Source of the DNA: Gaiellasilicea sp963789355
GTDB taxonomy: Bacteria > Actinomycetota > Thermoleophilia > Gaiellales > Gaiellaceae
Assembly: GCA_963789355.1 (NCBI GenBank)
Contig: CAWBKK010000005.1
Coordinates: 1 to 64,000 of the forward strand
Reading direction: 5' to 3'
DNA length: 64,000 nucleotides
Below are positions 32,974 to 44,067 of the stretch, one piece after another (positions within the stretch are counted from its first letter, which is position 1; every line of letters begins with the position of its first letter). The notes below the pieces were generated by a model. That model did not search any database and was not told the DNA's origin. It saw nothing but the letters and a program-made list of their open reading frames with translations. Both the position numbers and the translations under genes were made by a program.

Positions 32974-33720
32974 TTACTCGCGGTTGCCGAACAGGCGGAG
33001 CAGCATCAGGAACAGGTTGATGAAGTCGAGGTAGAGGCTCAGCGCGCCCATGATGGCGCCCTTGGCCAGCACCTCGGCGCCGTGGCCGACGTCGTAGCTC
33101 TCCTTGATCTTCTGCGTGTCGTAGGCGGTGAGGCCCACGAAGATCAGCACGCCGATCGCCGAGATGGCGAAGTCGAGCATCGAGCGACTGCAGGAAGATG
33201 TTGACGATCGACGCGATGATGAGGCCGATCAGGCCCATGATCAGGAAGTTGCCCATGCCGGTCAGGTCACGCTTGGTGGTGTAGCCGTAGAGGCTCATCG
33301 CGCCGAAGGTCGCGGCGGTGATGAAGAACACCTTGGCGATCGAGGCGTCGGTATAGACCATGAAGATCGAGCTGAGCGACAGGCCCATCACGGCCGCGAA
33401 GGCCCAGAACACGATCTGCGCGGCGCCGACGCGAGAGCTTGTTGATGCCGAAGCTCAGCACCAGCACGAAGGCCAGCGGCGCGAGCACGATCACCCACAT
33501 CAGCGGGCTGGTGTAGAGCAGCGTCGCCCCAGCGCGGTCGAGCCTGGCCGTCGGCGATCGACGGCGAGCGTGGTTGCGCGAAGTAGGCGACGAGGCCCGT
33601 CACCACGAGGCCGATGCCCATGTAGTTGTAGACCTTCAGCATATAGCTGCGAAGGCCCTCGTCGATGGCCGCGGCGGTTCCGGCCCGCGCGGCAACTGTC
33701 GGACGGTCGAATTCAGCCAT
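32974..33720 (-). CDS. Bax inhibitor-1/YccA-family membrane protein
   Basis: A seven-helix membrane protein of about 245 residues, beginning MAEFDRPTVAARAGTAAAID and EGLRSYMLKVYNYMGIGLVV. It continues SPLMWVIVLAPLAFVLVLSF, FWAFAAVMGLSLSSIFMVYT, SIAKVFFITAATFGAMSLYG, YTTKRDLTGMGNFLIMGLIG, SAIGVLIFVGLTAYDTQKIK and YLDFINLFLMLLRLFGNRE. The Y-D-T-Q-x-I and final L-Y-L-D-x-I-N-L-F motifs are diagnostic of the BI-1 family, some members of which are pH-gated calcium leak channels. Frameshifts occur near 33190, 33430 and 33530. Confidence 0.93.
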
Positions 33721-34001
33721 GTCGAAATTCCCTTTCCTGGCGACGCAGGCGGCGCTCCTCGAAGGCACGCCGCCTTGGCGCACAATATGGCGGCGCGACC
33801 CTTGCAAATACAAGGGATCGCGGACCGCCTTGCCGAACCGTAATGTCGCAGGATTCCAAGGGTTAGCCAACGTCTTCGCCTCAACGGCAAGCGCCGCTGC
33901 GCATCGGACGATGCCGTTGGTCGTTGCGGGCGCAGCCGCCGCCGCTAGGGTTCGATCGCGGGTAGGCGAATCGGGTCTGACGCCCGGAGAGGAGGGTCCA
34001 A

Positions 34002-34546
34002 TTGCCCAGACTCTTTACCGGCCTCGAAATCCCCGCCGAGGTCGGCCTTTGCCCTCTCGCTCAAGCGCGGCGGCCTCGCACGGCGCGCGCTGGATCGACC
34101 CGGAAAACTACCACATCACGCTGCGCTTCATCGGCGACGTCGACCACCCGATCGCCAACGAGGTGACCGACGCGCTCGACCGGCTGGCCAACTCCGAGGC
34201 GTTTCACGATCAGGCTCAGCCATCTCGGGCTCGTTCGGCGGCGACAAGCCGCGGGCGCTCTATGCCGGCGTCGAGAACAACGCCGGCGCTGCAGCGGCTG
34301 CAGGCGGCGCAGGAGCGGGTGCTGCAGCGGCTGGGGCTCGAGCCCGAAGGCCGCAAGTTCACCCCGCACGTGACGCTGGCGCGGCTGCGCGGCACCGTCG
34401 GCCGAGGATCTGGCGCACTTCATGGCCTTCGCCGGGCGCTTCGAGCCGCTCGAGTTCCCGGTCGGCCGCTTCGTCCTGTTCTCGAGCCGGGATTCGGTCG
34501 GCGGCGGGCCCTATCTCGTCGAGCAGACCTATCCGCTCGCCGCCTG
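34002..34546 (+). CDS. thpR: RNA 2',3'-cyclic phosphodiesterase (LigT/ThpR family)
   Basis: The two catalytic HxTx motifs are visible: ENYHITLRFIGDVDHP and GRKFTPHVTLARLRGT. The N-terminus is LPRLFTGLEIPAEV (TTG start with GAGGAGGG 7 bp upstream), and the C-terminus SSRDSVGGGPYLVEQTYPLAA. About 180 residues, full length. ThpR opens 2',3'-cyclic phosphate ends of RNA and can ligate tRNA halves in vitro. Indels near 34045, 34210, 34283 and 34405. No obvious operon partner. Confidence 0.92.
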
Positions 34547-34767
34547 ACCGCCTCGCGCCCGTCGCGGCGTTAACCTTTCGTTAACCATAGCCGGTCCAAA
34601 CAGGCAAAGCGCCCGAACGCCGCGCCAAATTGCCGACAAGATTGCCGCTATGGTCACCAATTAATTCAAATGCGCTGCCGCTTTGAGACCTTGGTAACCA
34701 TGCGCTGGCACGATGCCGGGCGCGCGGACCGCGACGAGCGCAACCATCGAATGAGGATGTTCCGGCG

Positions 34768-35296
34768 ATGACATCATCACCGTCTCGGGCTCGCTGCAGC
34801 CCTCGTCATGGCGCTCGCCATCGGCGCGGCGCTGCGCCGGCGTCGCCCAGGCAGATGCAGAACCTCGGTACCTTCAAGGCCTGGACGGCCTGGAAGGGCA
34901 CCGATGCCAACGGCGCGATCTGCTACATCTCGAGCCAGCCGCAGAGACAGCGAGCCCGAAGAGCGTCGAACCGCGACCCGATCCACTTCCTGATCATCCA
35001 CCGCAAGGGCCTCGGCACCAAGAACGAGGTGCAGACCCTGATCGGCTATCCGTTCAACAGCGCCAGCTCCAACGCCACGCGCGACGATCGACGGCAAGGC
35101 CTACCCGATGGTCACCGAAGGCGAAGCGGCCTGGCTCGCCAGCACCGGCGACGAGCCGGCGTTCGTCGACGGCGCTCAAGGCGGGCACGACGCTCGTCGT
35201 CAAGGGCACCAGCCAGCGCGGCACCAATACCACCGACACCTACGCCTCGGCGGCGTCACCGCCGCGATGGCCGAGATCGACAAGGCCTGCGCCTGA
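34768..35296 (+). CDS. Invasion-associated locus B (IalB)-like secreted protein, copy 1
   Basis: A signal-peptide-like N-terminus (scrambled by indels near 34785 and 34840) precedes NLGTFKAWTAWKGTDANGAI, CYISSQP, RDPIHFLIIHRKGLGTKNEV, QTLIGYPFNSASSNAT, DGKAYPMVTEGEAAWLASTG and VVKGTSQRGTNTTDTYALGG, ending AEIDKACA. The fold pattern (W-x-x-x-x, C-Y-I-x-S-x-P, T-L-x-G-Y-P and two cysteines) is that of IalB-like proteins, common periplasmic proteins of alphaproteobacteria. About 170 residues. The name comes from Bartonella and does not imply pathogenicity here. Confidence 0.8.
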
Positions 35297-35377
35297 CGGG
35301 CGCAGCCGTTCTGCCGTGCCGCTGGCGTTGTGCCTGGCGCGCTGCTAAGACAACCGCGCGACACGGAAGGCCCTGCC

Positions 35378-35892
35378 ATGATCACACCGCGCCCTGCAGC
35401 TGGCCGCCGCTCGCCGCTCTCCGCTGCTCCTCTGCCGGCACCGCCGCGGCCCAGTCGGTGCGGCTGATCGGGGACTTCCGCGACTGGTCGGCCTATTCGG
35501 CCACCGAAGGCGCCGGCGCGCTCTGCTTTGCGCTGACCAAGCCCACGGAGGTGACCCCGACCCCCGACGGCTTCACCGAGGCCTATCTCTACCTCACCAA
35601 CCGCCCGGCCGAGAGCGTGCAGCAACGAGTTCAACCTCGTCGCCGGCTTCACTTTCGCGCCCGACAGCCCGGCGACGGTGACGGTCGGCGGCCAGAGCTT
35701 CGAGCTCTTCACCGAGAACGACGCCGCCTGGCTGCTCGACCCGGCCAGAACGACAACCTCGCGGGCGCCATCCGCGCCGGCTCGACGCTCGTCGTCGACG
35801 GCACCTCCGACAAGGGCATCAAGATCACCGAGACCTTCTCGCTCTCCGGCGCCACCGCCGCCAGCCGGGCCATCGACGGCGCAGCGTGCTGA
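35378..35892 (+). CDS. IalB-like secreted protein, copy 2
   Basis: A signal peptide with a cleavage-like AGTAAAQS is followed by VRLIGDFRDWSAYSATEGAG, ALCFALTKPTEVTPTPDGFT, EAYLYLTNRPAESV, FTFAPDSPATVTVGGQSFEL, FTENDAAWLLDPGQNDNLAG and STLVVDGTSDKGIKITETFS, ending near AIDGAC. The same architecture as the upstream gene (GDFRDW for GTFKAW, one Cys in the C-F-A segment, C-terminal Cys) shows they are tandem paralogues 80 bp apart. About 170 residues. Function is unknown. Confidence 0.8.
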
Positions 35893-35994
35893 GCTCGCTG
35901 GCCTCTGGGGCGACTGCAGCGTCGCCCTTGCTTTGCGCGACCCGGCGCGCACTATGTTATGGCCCGCGCCCTGACATGCCCGGAAGCGACGCCG

Positions 35995-37234
35995 ATGACG
36001 CATCGCCCTCAACCTCGACCACGCGGCCACTGCCGCGCGCGCCTCGCGCGCCGGCAAGACGTCGCTCGTCGGGCTGATCGCGGCGGCCAAGCTGCCGCTG
36101 CGCTGATCGGCGACCGGCATCGAGCGCGCGCGAAGCCAAGATGCGCGCCAGCCAGCTCTGGAACTGGATCTACTCACCACGGCGTCACCGATTTCGAGCG
36201 GATGACCAACATCGGCAAGGGCACCGCGCCAGACTGCTCGCCGACACCTTCCGCATCGACCGGCCCGAGATCGTCACCGAGCAGGTCTCGAGCGACGGCA
36301 CGCGCAAGTGGCTGTTCCGCTACCGCGACCCGAGCAATCCGCTGCTGCCGCCGGTCGAGATCGAGACCGTCTACATCCCCGAGGAAGACCGCGGCACGCT
36401 CTGCGTCTCCTCGCAGGTCGGCTGCACGCTCACCTGCTCGTTCTGCCACACCGGCACGCAGAGGCTGGTGCGCAACCTCACCGCCGGCGAGATCCTCGGC
36501 CAGATGCTGATGGCGCGCGAGCGGCTCGGCGATTTCCCGGGCGGCGTGCGGCCCGATGACGGCGGCCTCGTGCCGGCGCCGCGCGGCTCGGGCGGCTCCG
36601 AGGCGACAGCCGCGCCATCACCAACGTCGTGATGATGGGCATGGGCGAGCCGCTCTACAATTACGACAACGTCAAGCAGGCGCTGCTGATCGCCTCGGAC
36701 GAGACGGCATCTCGCTGTCGAAGCGCCGCATCACGCTCTCGACCTCGGGCGTCGTGCCGTACATCGAGCCGGCCGGCCGCGAGATCGGCGTCATGCTCGC
36801 GATCTCGCTCCACGCGGTGCGCGACGACCTGCGCGACATGCTGGTGCCGATCAACAAGAAGTGGCCGCTCAAGGAGCTGCTCGACGCCTGCCGCGACTAT
36901 CCCGGGCTCACCAACGCCCGCCGCATCACCTTCGAGTACGTGATGCTCAAGGACATCAACGATTCCGACGCCGACGCGCGCGAGCTGGTGCGGCTGCTCG
37001 CCGGCATCCCGGCCAAGATCAACCTGATCCCGTTCAATCCCTGGCCGGGCACCAACTACGATCTGCTCGTCGTCGTCGCGCATCGAGCGCTTCGCCGACA
37101 TCGTCAACCGCGCCGGCTACGCCTCGCCGGTCCGCACGCCGCGCGGCCGCGACATCTTCGCCGCCTGCGGCCAGCTCAAGAGCGAGACCGAGCGGCTGAC
37201 GAAGAAAGAGCGCGACGCGCTCGCGAACGCCTAG
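35995..37234 (+). CDS. rlmN: Dual-specificity 23S rRNA A2503 / tRNA A37 C2-methyltransferase RlmN
   Basis: A radical-SAM enzyme that makes 2-methyladenosine. It shows KMRASQLWNWIYHHGVTDFE, MTNIGK, GTLCVSSQVGCTLTCSFCHT (cluster CxxxCxxC), NVVMMGMGEPLYNYDNVKQA, KRRITLSTSGVVPYI, EIGVMLAISLHAVRDDLRDM, LVPINKKWPLKELLDACRDY, TFEYVMLKDINDSDADAREL and INLIPFNPWPGTNY, then RGRDIFAACGQLKSE. About 405 residues including an N-terminal extension. Single-base errors near 36095, 36177, 36225, 36712 and 37085. Confidence 0.96.
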
Positions 37235-37239
37235 TTTCG

Positions 37240-37389
37240 CGTCTCCGATCCCGACGCTTCAGTCGGCCATCCTCTCCCGCAAAGCGGTGGCGGGGGCGGA
37301 TTGGACTCAGCGTGCGGTGCCGCCCCCTCCACCATGCTTCGCATGGTCCGCCTCCCCCGTCGCAACGCGACAGGAGGGGATGGCGACTG
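37240..37389 (+). repeat. Intergenic region with nested inverted repeats
   Basis: The 150 bp between rlmN and rlmJ contain several short dyads (CCCGC/GCGGG, CCATGC/GCATGG, GCAACGCG/ CGC) and purine/pyrimidine-rich blocks (GGCGGGGGCGG and CCGCCCCCTCC). This is typical of small dispersed intergenic repeats in Rhizobiales and may act as the shared terminator of the convergent genes. Copy number elsewhere cannot be seen here. Confidence 0.4.
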
Positions 37390-38245
37390 CTATTCGCCCC
37401 TGATCCAGTCCACCCGGGTCCGTCCGCGCCCCTCGTCGGCCAGCACCTTCGCCAGCGCCGGCAGCAGCACCTTGAGCTCGCCCTCGAGCGTGAACGGCGG
37501 GTTGACGACGATCATGCCGGTGCCGTAGAGCCGCGGCGGCGTCGAGGGCGCGCGGATCGTCAGTTCGGCGCGCAGCATCTTCGGGATCCCGGTCATCCGC
37601 AGCGCCTCGGCGAAAGCCATCACCTCGCGCGGCTCCTTGAGCGGATACCAGAGCGCGTAGATGCCGCCGGGCCAGCGCTTGTGCGCCTTGACCAGCCCGT
37701 CGACCAGCCGCTCGAACTCGCCCGTCCTCCTCGAACGGCGGATCGACCAGCACCAGCCCGCGCTTCTCCTTGGGCGGCACATGCGCGCCGAGCGCCAGCC
37801 AGCCGTCGAGCTCGATGACGCGCGTCTGGATGTCGCCGGCGAACAGCGTCGCCGAGCTTCCGCTCGCGTCCTCGGGGTGCAGCTCGATCGCCGAGCAGCC
37901 GGTCCTGCGGCCGGAGCAGTTTTCGCGCCAGCAGCGGCGAGCCCGGATAGGTCGTGAGAGCTCGCCCTCGCGCTTCTCGGCCGTGACGACGTCGAGATAG
38001 GGCTCCGCCAGCGCCGCGGCGGCCGCGGCAGCCCGCGCGTCGATCAGCGCGCGATGCCGTCCCTCCATTCGGGCGAGCGCTGCGCCTCCTCGCTGGTCAG
38101 GTCGTAGCGGCCGATCCCCGCATGCGTGTCGATGACCCGGAACGCGCGCGTGCTTGAGCTTCAGGTACTCGATGATGCGCGTGAGGATCAGGTGCTTGAC
38201 GACGTCGACAAAACCGCCGGCGTGGAAGGCGTGGCGATAGTTCAT
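37390..38245 (-). CDS. rlmJ: 23S rRNA (adenine2030-N6)-methyltransferase RlmJ
   Basis: The start MNYRHAFHAGGFVDVVKHLI is the diagnostic N-terminus of RlmJ. It is followed by RVIDTHAGIGRYDLTSEEAQ, RPQDRLSAIELHPEDA, IQTRVIELDGWLALGAHVPP, the catalytic GLVLVDPPFEEDGEFERLVD, WPGGIYALWYPLKEPREVMA and GTGMIVVNPPFTLEGELKVL. The D-P-P-F motif fits N6-adenine methylation. About 280 residues. The start overlaps the LysE stop as TGATG. Errors near 37730, 37855, 37915, 37960, 38055 and 38148. Confidence 0.94.
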
Positions 38246-38896
38246 CAGTGCCGCGCCTGCGCCGTCAGGATCATCGCGGCGAAGGCGGTGAAGATCCCGG
38301 CGAAGCGCCCAGTTGATCGTCCGCTCGACCCACTTGGTGCTGCGGAAGGCGTCGGCGATCGAGCTGCGCGAAGTCAGACGGTCACGATCATCAGCGGGAT
38401 CGAGATGACGATGAACTCGGCGCCGAGGAAGAACAGCTTCTGCGGCGCCGCCGGATCGTGCGCGTCGACGAACTGCGGGCAGGAACGTCACGAAGAACAG
38501 GACGACCTTGGGGTTGAGCAGGTTGATGCCGACGCCGGTCAGGTAGCTCTGCCAGAGCGTCGGCTCCTTCCTCGGCCGCGGCGATGCGGATGCCGCCGCC
38601 CTTGGTCGATCGCCTGCCAGGCGAGCCAGATGCAGATAGACCGCGCCGGCGATCTTGAGCGCGAGGAACAGCGGCGGCGCCGCGACGATCAGCACCGAGA
38701 TGCCGAGCGCGGCGAGCGTCGTATGGACGACGATGCCGGTCATCGCGCCGAAGCCGGTGGCGATGCCGTGCCAGAACCCGTGGTTGATGGCGCGGCTCAT
38801 CTGCAGCGCCATGTCCGGCCCCGGCGTGATCGCGAGCACGAAGGCCGCGAGCGCGAAGGCGAGGATGACGGAGAGATCGGGGACGAAGGCGGGCAT
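38245..38896 (-). CDS. LysE/RhtB-family amino-acid exporter
   Basis: The N-terminus MPAFVPDLSVILAFALAAFV and LAITPGPDMALQMSRAINHG carry the family G-P-D/N motif. Further helices are GFGAMTGIVVHTTLAALGIS, LIVAAPPLFLALKIAGAVYL, TLWQSYLTGVGINLLNPKVV, LFFVTFLP and INWAFAGIFTAFAAMILTA, ending QARH. About 210 residues with six predicted helices, so a proton-coupled exporter of amino acids or homoserine-lactone-like compounds. It overlaps rlmJ. The opposite strand begins argG 139 bp away. Confidence 0.9.
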
Positions 38897-39034
38897 GTCG
38901 CACTCCGGAGTTCGGCGAGGAGCCGTAGCAGCGCCGCGGGCCTCCTGCAATCGCGCCCCGTTGCGCCGCCGCCCGTCCTCTGCTTAAACCCGCGGCGACT
39001 TGGCCCGCCGGGCCGCAAACCAGCTTCGGGCGCT

Positions 39035-39190
39035 ATGAGCAAAGACATCAAGAAGATCGTCCTCTCCTATTCGGGCGGGCTCGACACCTCGATCATGCTG
39101 AAGTGGCTGCAGGAGAACTACGGCTGCGAGATCGTGACCTTCACCGCCGATCTCGGGCAGGGCGAGGAACTCGAGCCGGCGCGAAGAAGC
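39035..39190 (+). CDS. argG: Argininosuccinate synthase, N-terminal 50 residues only, cut at the junction
   Basis: The sequence MSKDIKKIVLSYSGGLDTSI, MLKWLQENYGCEIVTFTADL and GQGEELEPAR is an excellent ArgG N-terminus, with the ATP-binding SGGLDTS motif. The expected continuation is KKAELLG. The DNA still encodes AAGAAG after one missing base at about 39183, then changes abruptly to unrelated sequence near 39190. A full ArgG has about 400 residues, so about 350 are missing. The loss coincides with the change of organism and is a join, not a real truncation. Confidence 0.93.

Positions 39191-39195
<5 letters not shown>
39180..39195. other. Junction between alphaproteobacterial and actinobacterial sequence
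   Basis: On the left, argG (plus strand) is readable to 39189. On the right, an ExeM-like gene (minus strand) is readable from about 39191. Two well-conserved genes on opposite strands are each cut at the same point within a few bases, and frameshift density drops from many per kilobase to none. No insertion sequence, integrase, tRNA or direct repeat is seen at the point. Confidence 0.88.
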
Positions 39196-41503
<2,308 letters not shown>

Positions 41504-41802
41504 TGGCGCAACCTCCCCATAGGAAACCCCCTGATCGAGCACCGGCTCCCCGCCGGCCGCGCACGAGTGTAACCGGCCTTTCCGGCCGTGCCTAGTCACT
41601 CCGGAGCGGGATTCGACTTCCTCACCACTCGTAGGCATACTTCGACACGTTCCCGACGTAAGGAGGTTCGAGCAGATGACTGATCTTGCCCCCTCCGCCC
41701 TCAGAGCTCCGCGGCTCTAGGGACGTCGGTCGACACCTCCGGCAGCTCCTGAGTCCGCGCCTCGCGCGCCCGCACCACTCCCTTCAACTCAAGGAGCCTC
41801 GC
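41504..41802 (+). other. Intergenic region between the divergent nuclease and rsgA genes
   Basis: About 300 bp without a convincing gene. An open frame continues upstream of rsgA to 41686, but its 39 residues are low-complexity and lack the family pattern. Promoters for both genes must lie here. I see no clear repeat or RNA structure. Confidence 0.4.
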
Positions 41803-42879
41803 TTGTACGCACTGCACGACCTCGGCTGGACTGACAGCCACACAATCGAGTTCGAGCCCCATGCCGCCGCCGGCTTGCTGGCGGCGCGCGTCGCCGCCCA
41901 GCATCGCGGCGCCTACGTCGTCTTCTCGGAGCTGGGTGAGCTGCGCGCCGACATGGCCGGCCGGCTCTCGCACGAGGCGAGCGGCTCGGGCGACCTTCCC
42001 GCCGTCGGCGACTGGGTCGCGATCGCCGCCCGCCCCGACGAGGCGGCGGCGACGATCCAGCACGTCTTTGCAAGACGCACGAAGTTCTCGCGCAAGGTCG
42101 CGCTCGACGCCGCCGAGGAGCAGGTGCTCGCAGCGAACGTCGATGCCGTCTTCCTCGTCATGTCGCTGAACGAGGACTTCAACCTCCGCCGGCTCGAGCG
42201 CTACATCACGATGGCGTGGGAGAGCGGCGCCCAGCCTGTGGTCGTGCTGACGAAGACCGACCTCTGCCCGGACTGGGAGCTACGCGTGCTCGAGGTCGAG
42301 TCGATCGCCTTCGGCGTGGCAGTGCACGCGGTCTCGAACATCTCCGGCGAGGGGCTCGAGCTCGTGCGCTCGCACCTGTCCCCCGGCCGGACGATCGCCC
42401 TGCTCGGCTCGTCGGGCGTTGGCAAGTCGACCCTCGTGAACACCTTCGCCGGCGAGGAGTTGCTCGCGACCCAGGAGATCCGGGAGGACGACGGCGAAGG
42501 CCGGCACACGACCACGCACCGCCAGCTCGTCCTGCTTCCCGGCGGCGGGCTCGTCCTGGATACGCCCGGTATGCGCGAGTTGCAGCTCTGGGAGTCGTCG
42601 GACGGGATCGCCGAGACGTTCGCGGATGTCGAAGAGCTCGCGACGAAGTGTCGCTTCTCCGACTGCGCTCACGGGACCGAGCCGGGCTGCGCCGTGCAGG
42701 CGGCGATCGAGGACGGAACCCTCCCGTTCGCGCGCTGGACGAGCTACAAGAAGCTGCAGCGGGAGCTGGCCCACCTCGAGCGCCGACTCGACAAGCGCCT
42801 CCAGGCGGCGGAACGCAAGCGCTGGGCGAAGGCCGGCGCCGAAGGTCGCGCCAACATGCGGGCGAAGGGCCGCCGCTGA
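41803..42879 (+). CDS. rsgA: Small ribosomal subunit biogenesis GTPase RsgA
   Basis: A circularly permuted GTPase that releases late 30S assembly factors. The start is TTG at 41803 with AAGGAG nine bases upstream. The N-terminal OB fold reads AAQHRGAYVVFSELGELRAD and LPAVGDWVAIAA. The GTPase motifs come in permuted order: VVVLTKTDLCPD (G4), ALLGSSGVGKSTLVNTFAGE (G1), HTTTHRQLVLLPGGGLVLDT and PGMREL (G3). A zinc module follows: CRFSDCAHGTEPGCAVQAAI. The basic C-terminus ends RANMRAKGRR. About 358 residues, complete and without frameshifts. Confidence 0.95.
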   Translation: MYALHDLGWTDSHTIEFEPHAAAGLLAARVAAQHRGAYVVFSELGELRADMAGRLSHEASGSGDLPAVGDWVAIAARPDEAAATIQHVFARRTKFSRKVALDAAEEQVLAANVDAVFLVMSLNEDFNLRRLERYITMAWESGAQPVVVLTKTDLCPDWELRVLEVESIAFGVAVHAVSNISGEGLELVRSHLSPGRTIALLGSSGVGKSTLVNTFAGEELLATQEIREDDGEGRHTTTHRQLVLLPGGGLVLDTPGMRELQLWESSDGIAETFADVEELATKCRFSDCAHGTEPGCAVQAAIEDGTLPFARWTSYKKLQRELAHLERRLDKRLQAAERKRWAKAGAEGRANMRAKGRR

Positions 42880-42915
42880 CTTTCACCGGCCGGCGCTCCG
42901 GCCGGCCGGTGAAAG
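42880..42915. terminator. Bidirectional terminator hairpin between rsgA and the collagen-like gene
   Basis: A 13-bp stem (CTTTCACCGGCCGG / CCGGCCGGTGAAAG) with a loop of about eight bases starts directly after the rsgA stop and ends 14 bp before the stop of the convergent gene. It can serve both directions, although T-runs are short. Confidence 0.75.
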
Positions 42916-42928
42916 TCGTCTCGTCCAA

Positions 42929-43936
42929 TCAGCCGTTCGCAGCACCCTGCGTGACCGTGGCCGTGAACGCCCAATCGGTAGCCGCGTCGTTCGTGTCGGC
43001 ACCGTTCGGGAGCCGGGCCAGCGAGCCTGCGACGGTGTTCGAGTCGGCCGTCGTGGCGGGCAGCATCGTGCCCTCGACGAGGTTGTACGTCGCAGTGCCG
43101 ATCGTCGCCGCCTCGATCGCGCCTTCGTAGGAGAGCGCGTCGAGCAGGGCTCCGCCGGCGCCGAGCAGCGCCACGCCGTCCGGGGCGCCGTTCTGCGGAT
43201 CGACCTCGACGACGTGGTACGCGCCGGCAGCGAGCGTCCCCGTCAGCGTCCGGCGCAGGTACTCGTCACTGCCGCCGCCGTCGACGAGCACGAGCGCGAC
43301 CCCGGTCAGGTCGGCCGCGCCGTCGCCCGCATTGAAGATCTCGACGAAGCCGCCGCTGTCGGCTCCGACCTGGTCGTAGTCGATCTCGTTGAGCACGAGC
43401 CTCGCCGTCCCGGGCGGCGGCGGAGGCGGCGGCGCCGAGCCGTCTTCGCACGTCAGCACGATCGCGCCGTCGATCTCCGTCTCGACGGAGACCTCTCCCG
43501 GCGTGTCGGCGCTCGTCGTGCAGGCGATCCCGTTCAACGCCTCGATCGCGGCGATCGAGCCGCCCGGGCCCGGAGGGCCGGCAGGCCCGGCCGGACCCGC
43601 CGGACCGGCAGCGCCTGTCTCGCCGCGCGGGCCGGGCGCGCCCTGCGCGCCCGCAGGCCCGGGAGCCCCGTCGGCGCCGTTCTGACCGTTCGCGCCGGCA
43701 GGACCGGCTGGCCCGGCTGGGCCTCTGGTGTTCCAGCTGAGCGCCTGCTCTGCCTTCTTGCAGGCCTTGCCCGGCGACGGGATGAGCAGGTAGCCCGACT
43801 TGTGCCGGCACGCCTTGATCACGCCGTCCTCGAGCGTCAGGTCGAGCCCTGCGGTCGCGCCGCCGACTGTGAGGGCGAGCGCGATCACGCCGAGCGCGAC
43901 GGCGCGCAGGGTCAGCCTTCGAATCCGTAGCTTCAT
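42929..43936 (-). CDS. Secreted collagen-like protein with C-terminal lamin-tail domain
   Basis: The start ATG (43934-43936) has GAGGAGG upstream and a signal peptide MKLRIRRLTLRAVALGVIAL ending near GGATAG. A short globular region (EDGVIKACRHKSGYLLIPSP) resembles those before collagen repeats in other actinobacterial proteins. About 17 Gly-X-Y triplets follow (GPAGPAGPAGANGQNGADGA, then GPGGS), then NGIACTTSADTPGEVSVETE. The C-terminal lamin-tail domain reads ARLVLNEIDYDQVGADSGGF and VEIFNAGDGAADLTGVALVL. 335 residues. Probably a cell-surface protein. The lamin-tail domain is shared with the nuclease at 39-41.5 kb. Confidence 0.85.
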   Translation of the reverse strand: MKLRIRRLTLRAVALGVIALALTVGGATAGLDLTLEDGVIKACRHKSGYLLIPSPGKACKKAEQALSWNTRGPAGPAGPAGANGQNGADGAPGPAGAQGAPGPRGETGAAGPAGPAGPAGPPGPGGSIAAIEALNGIACTTSADTPGEVSVETEIDGAIVLTCEDGSAPPPPPPPGTARLVLNEIDYDQVGADSGGFVEIFNAGDGAADLTGVALVLVDGGGSDEYLRRTLTGTLAAGAYHVVEVDPQNGAPDGVALLGAGGALLDALSYEGAIEAATIGTATYNLVEGTMLPATTADSNTVAGSLARLPNGADTNDAATDWAFTATVTQGAANG

Positions 43937-44067
43937 CGTTCCTCCTCGTGGGCTTGGGAGGAGACGTGATAGCCGCGGCCGCGAGCGGCGCCTAGTGTCC
44001 GAAACGGCCCGACCCGCCCGAAGCAGACGGGTCTGCGCGCCAATTTCCACACACTCGACACACTTCC

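Noticed and set aside
41686..41802. A longer RsgA N-terminus beginning at 41686
   Set aside because: The added 39 residues are not like the family, while the TTG at 41803 has a good ribosome binding site at the right distance.
43560..43720. Repeated short GC-rich units that could look like a CRISPR array or tandem DNA repeat
   Set aside because: The period is 9 bp and in frame with Gly-X-Y triplets of the collagen-like protein. No spacers or constant repeat unit.
42626..43930. A 434-codon plus-strand frame opposite the collagen-like gene
   Set aside because: It starts inside rsgA in another frame and is low-complexity Arg/Ala/Gly. The minus-strand frame has a signal peptide, ribosome binding site and known domains.
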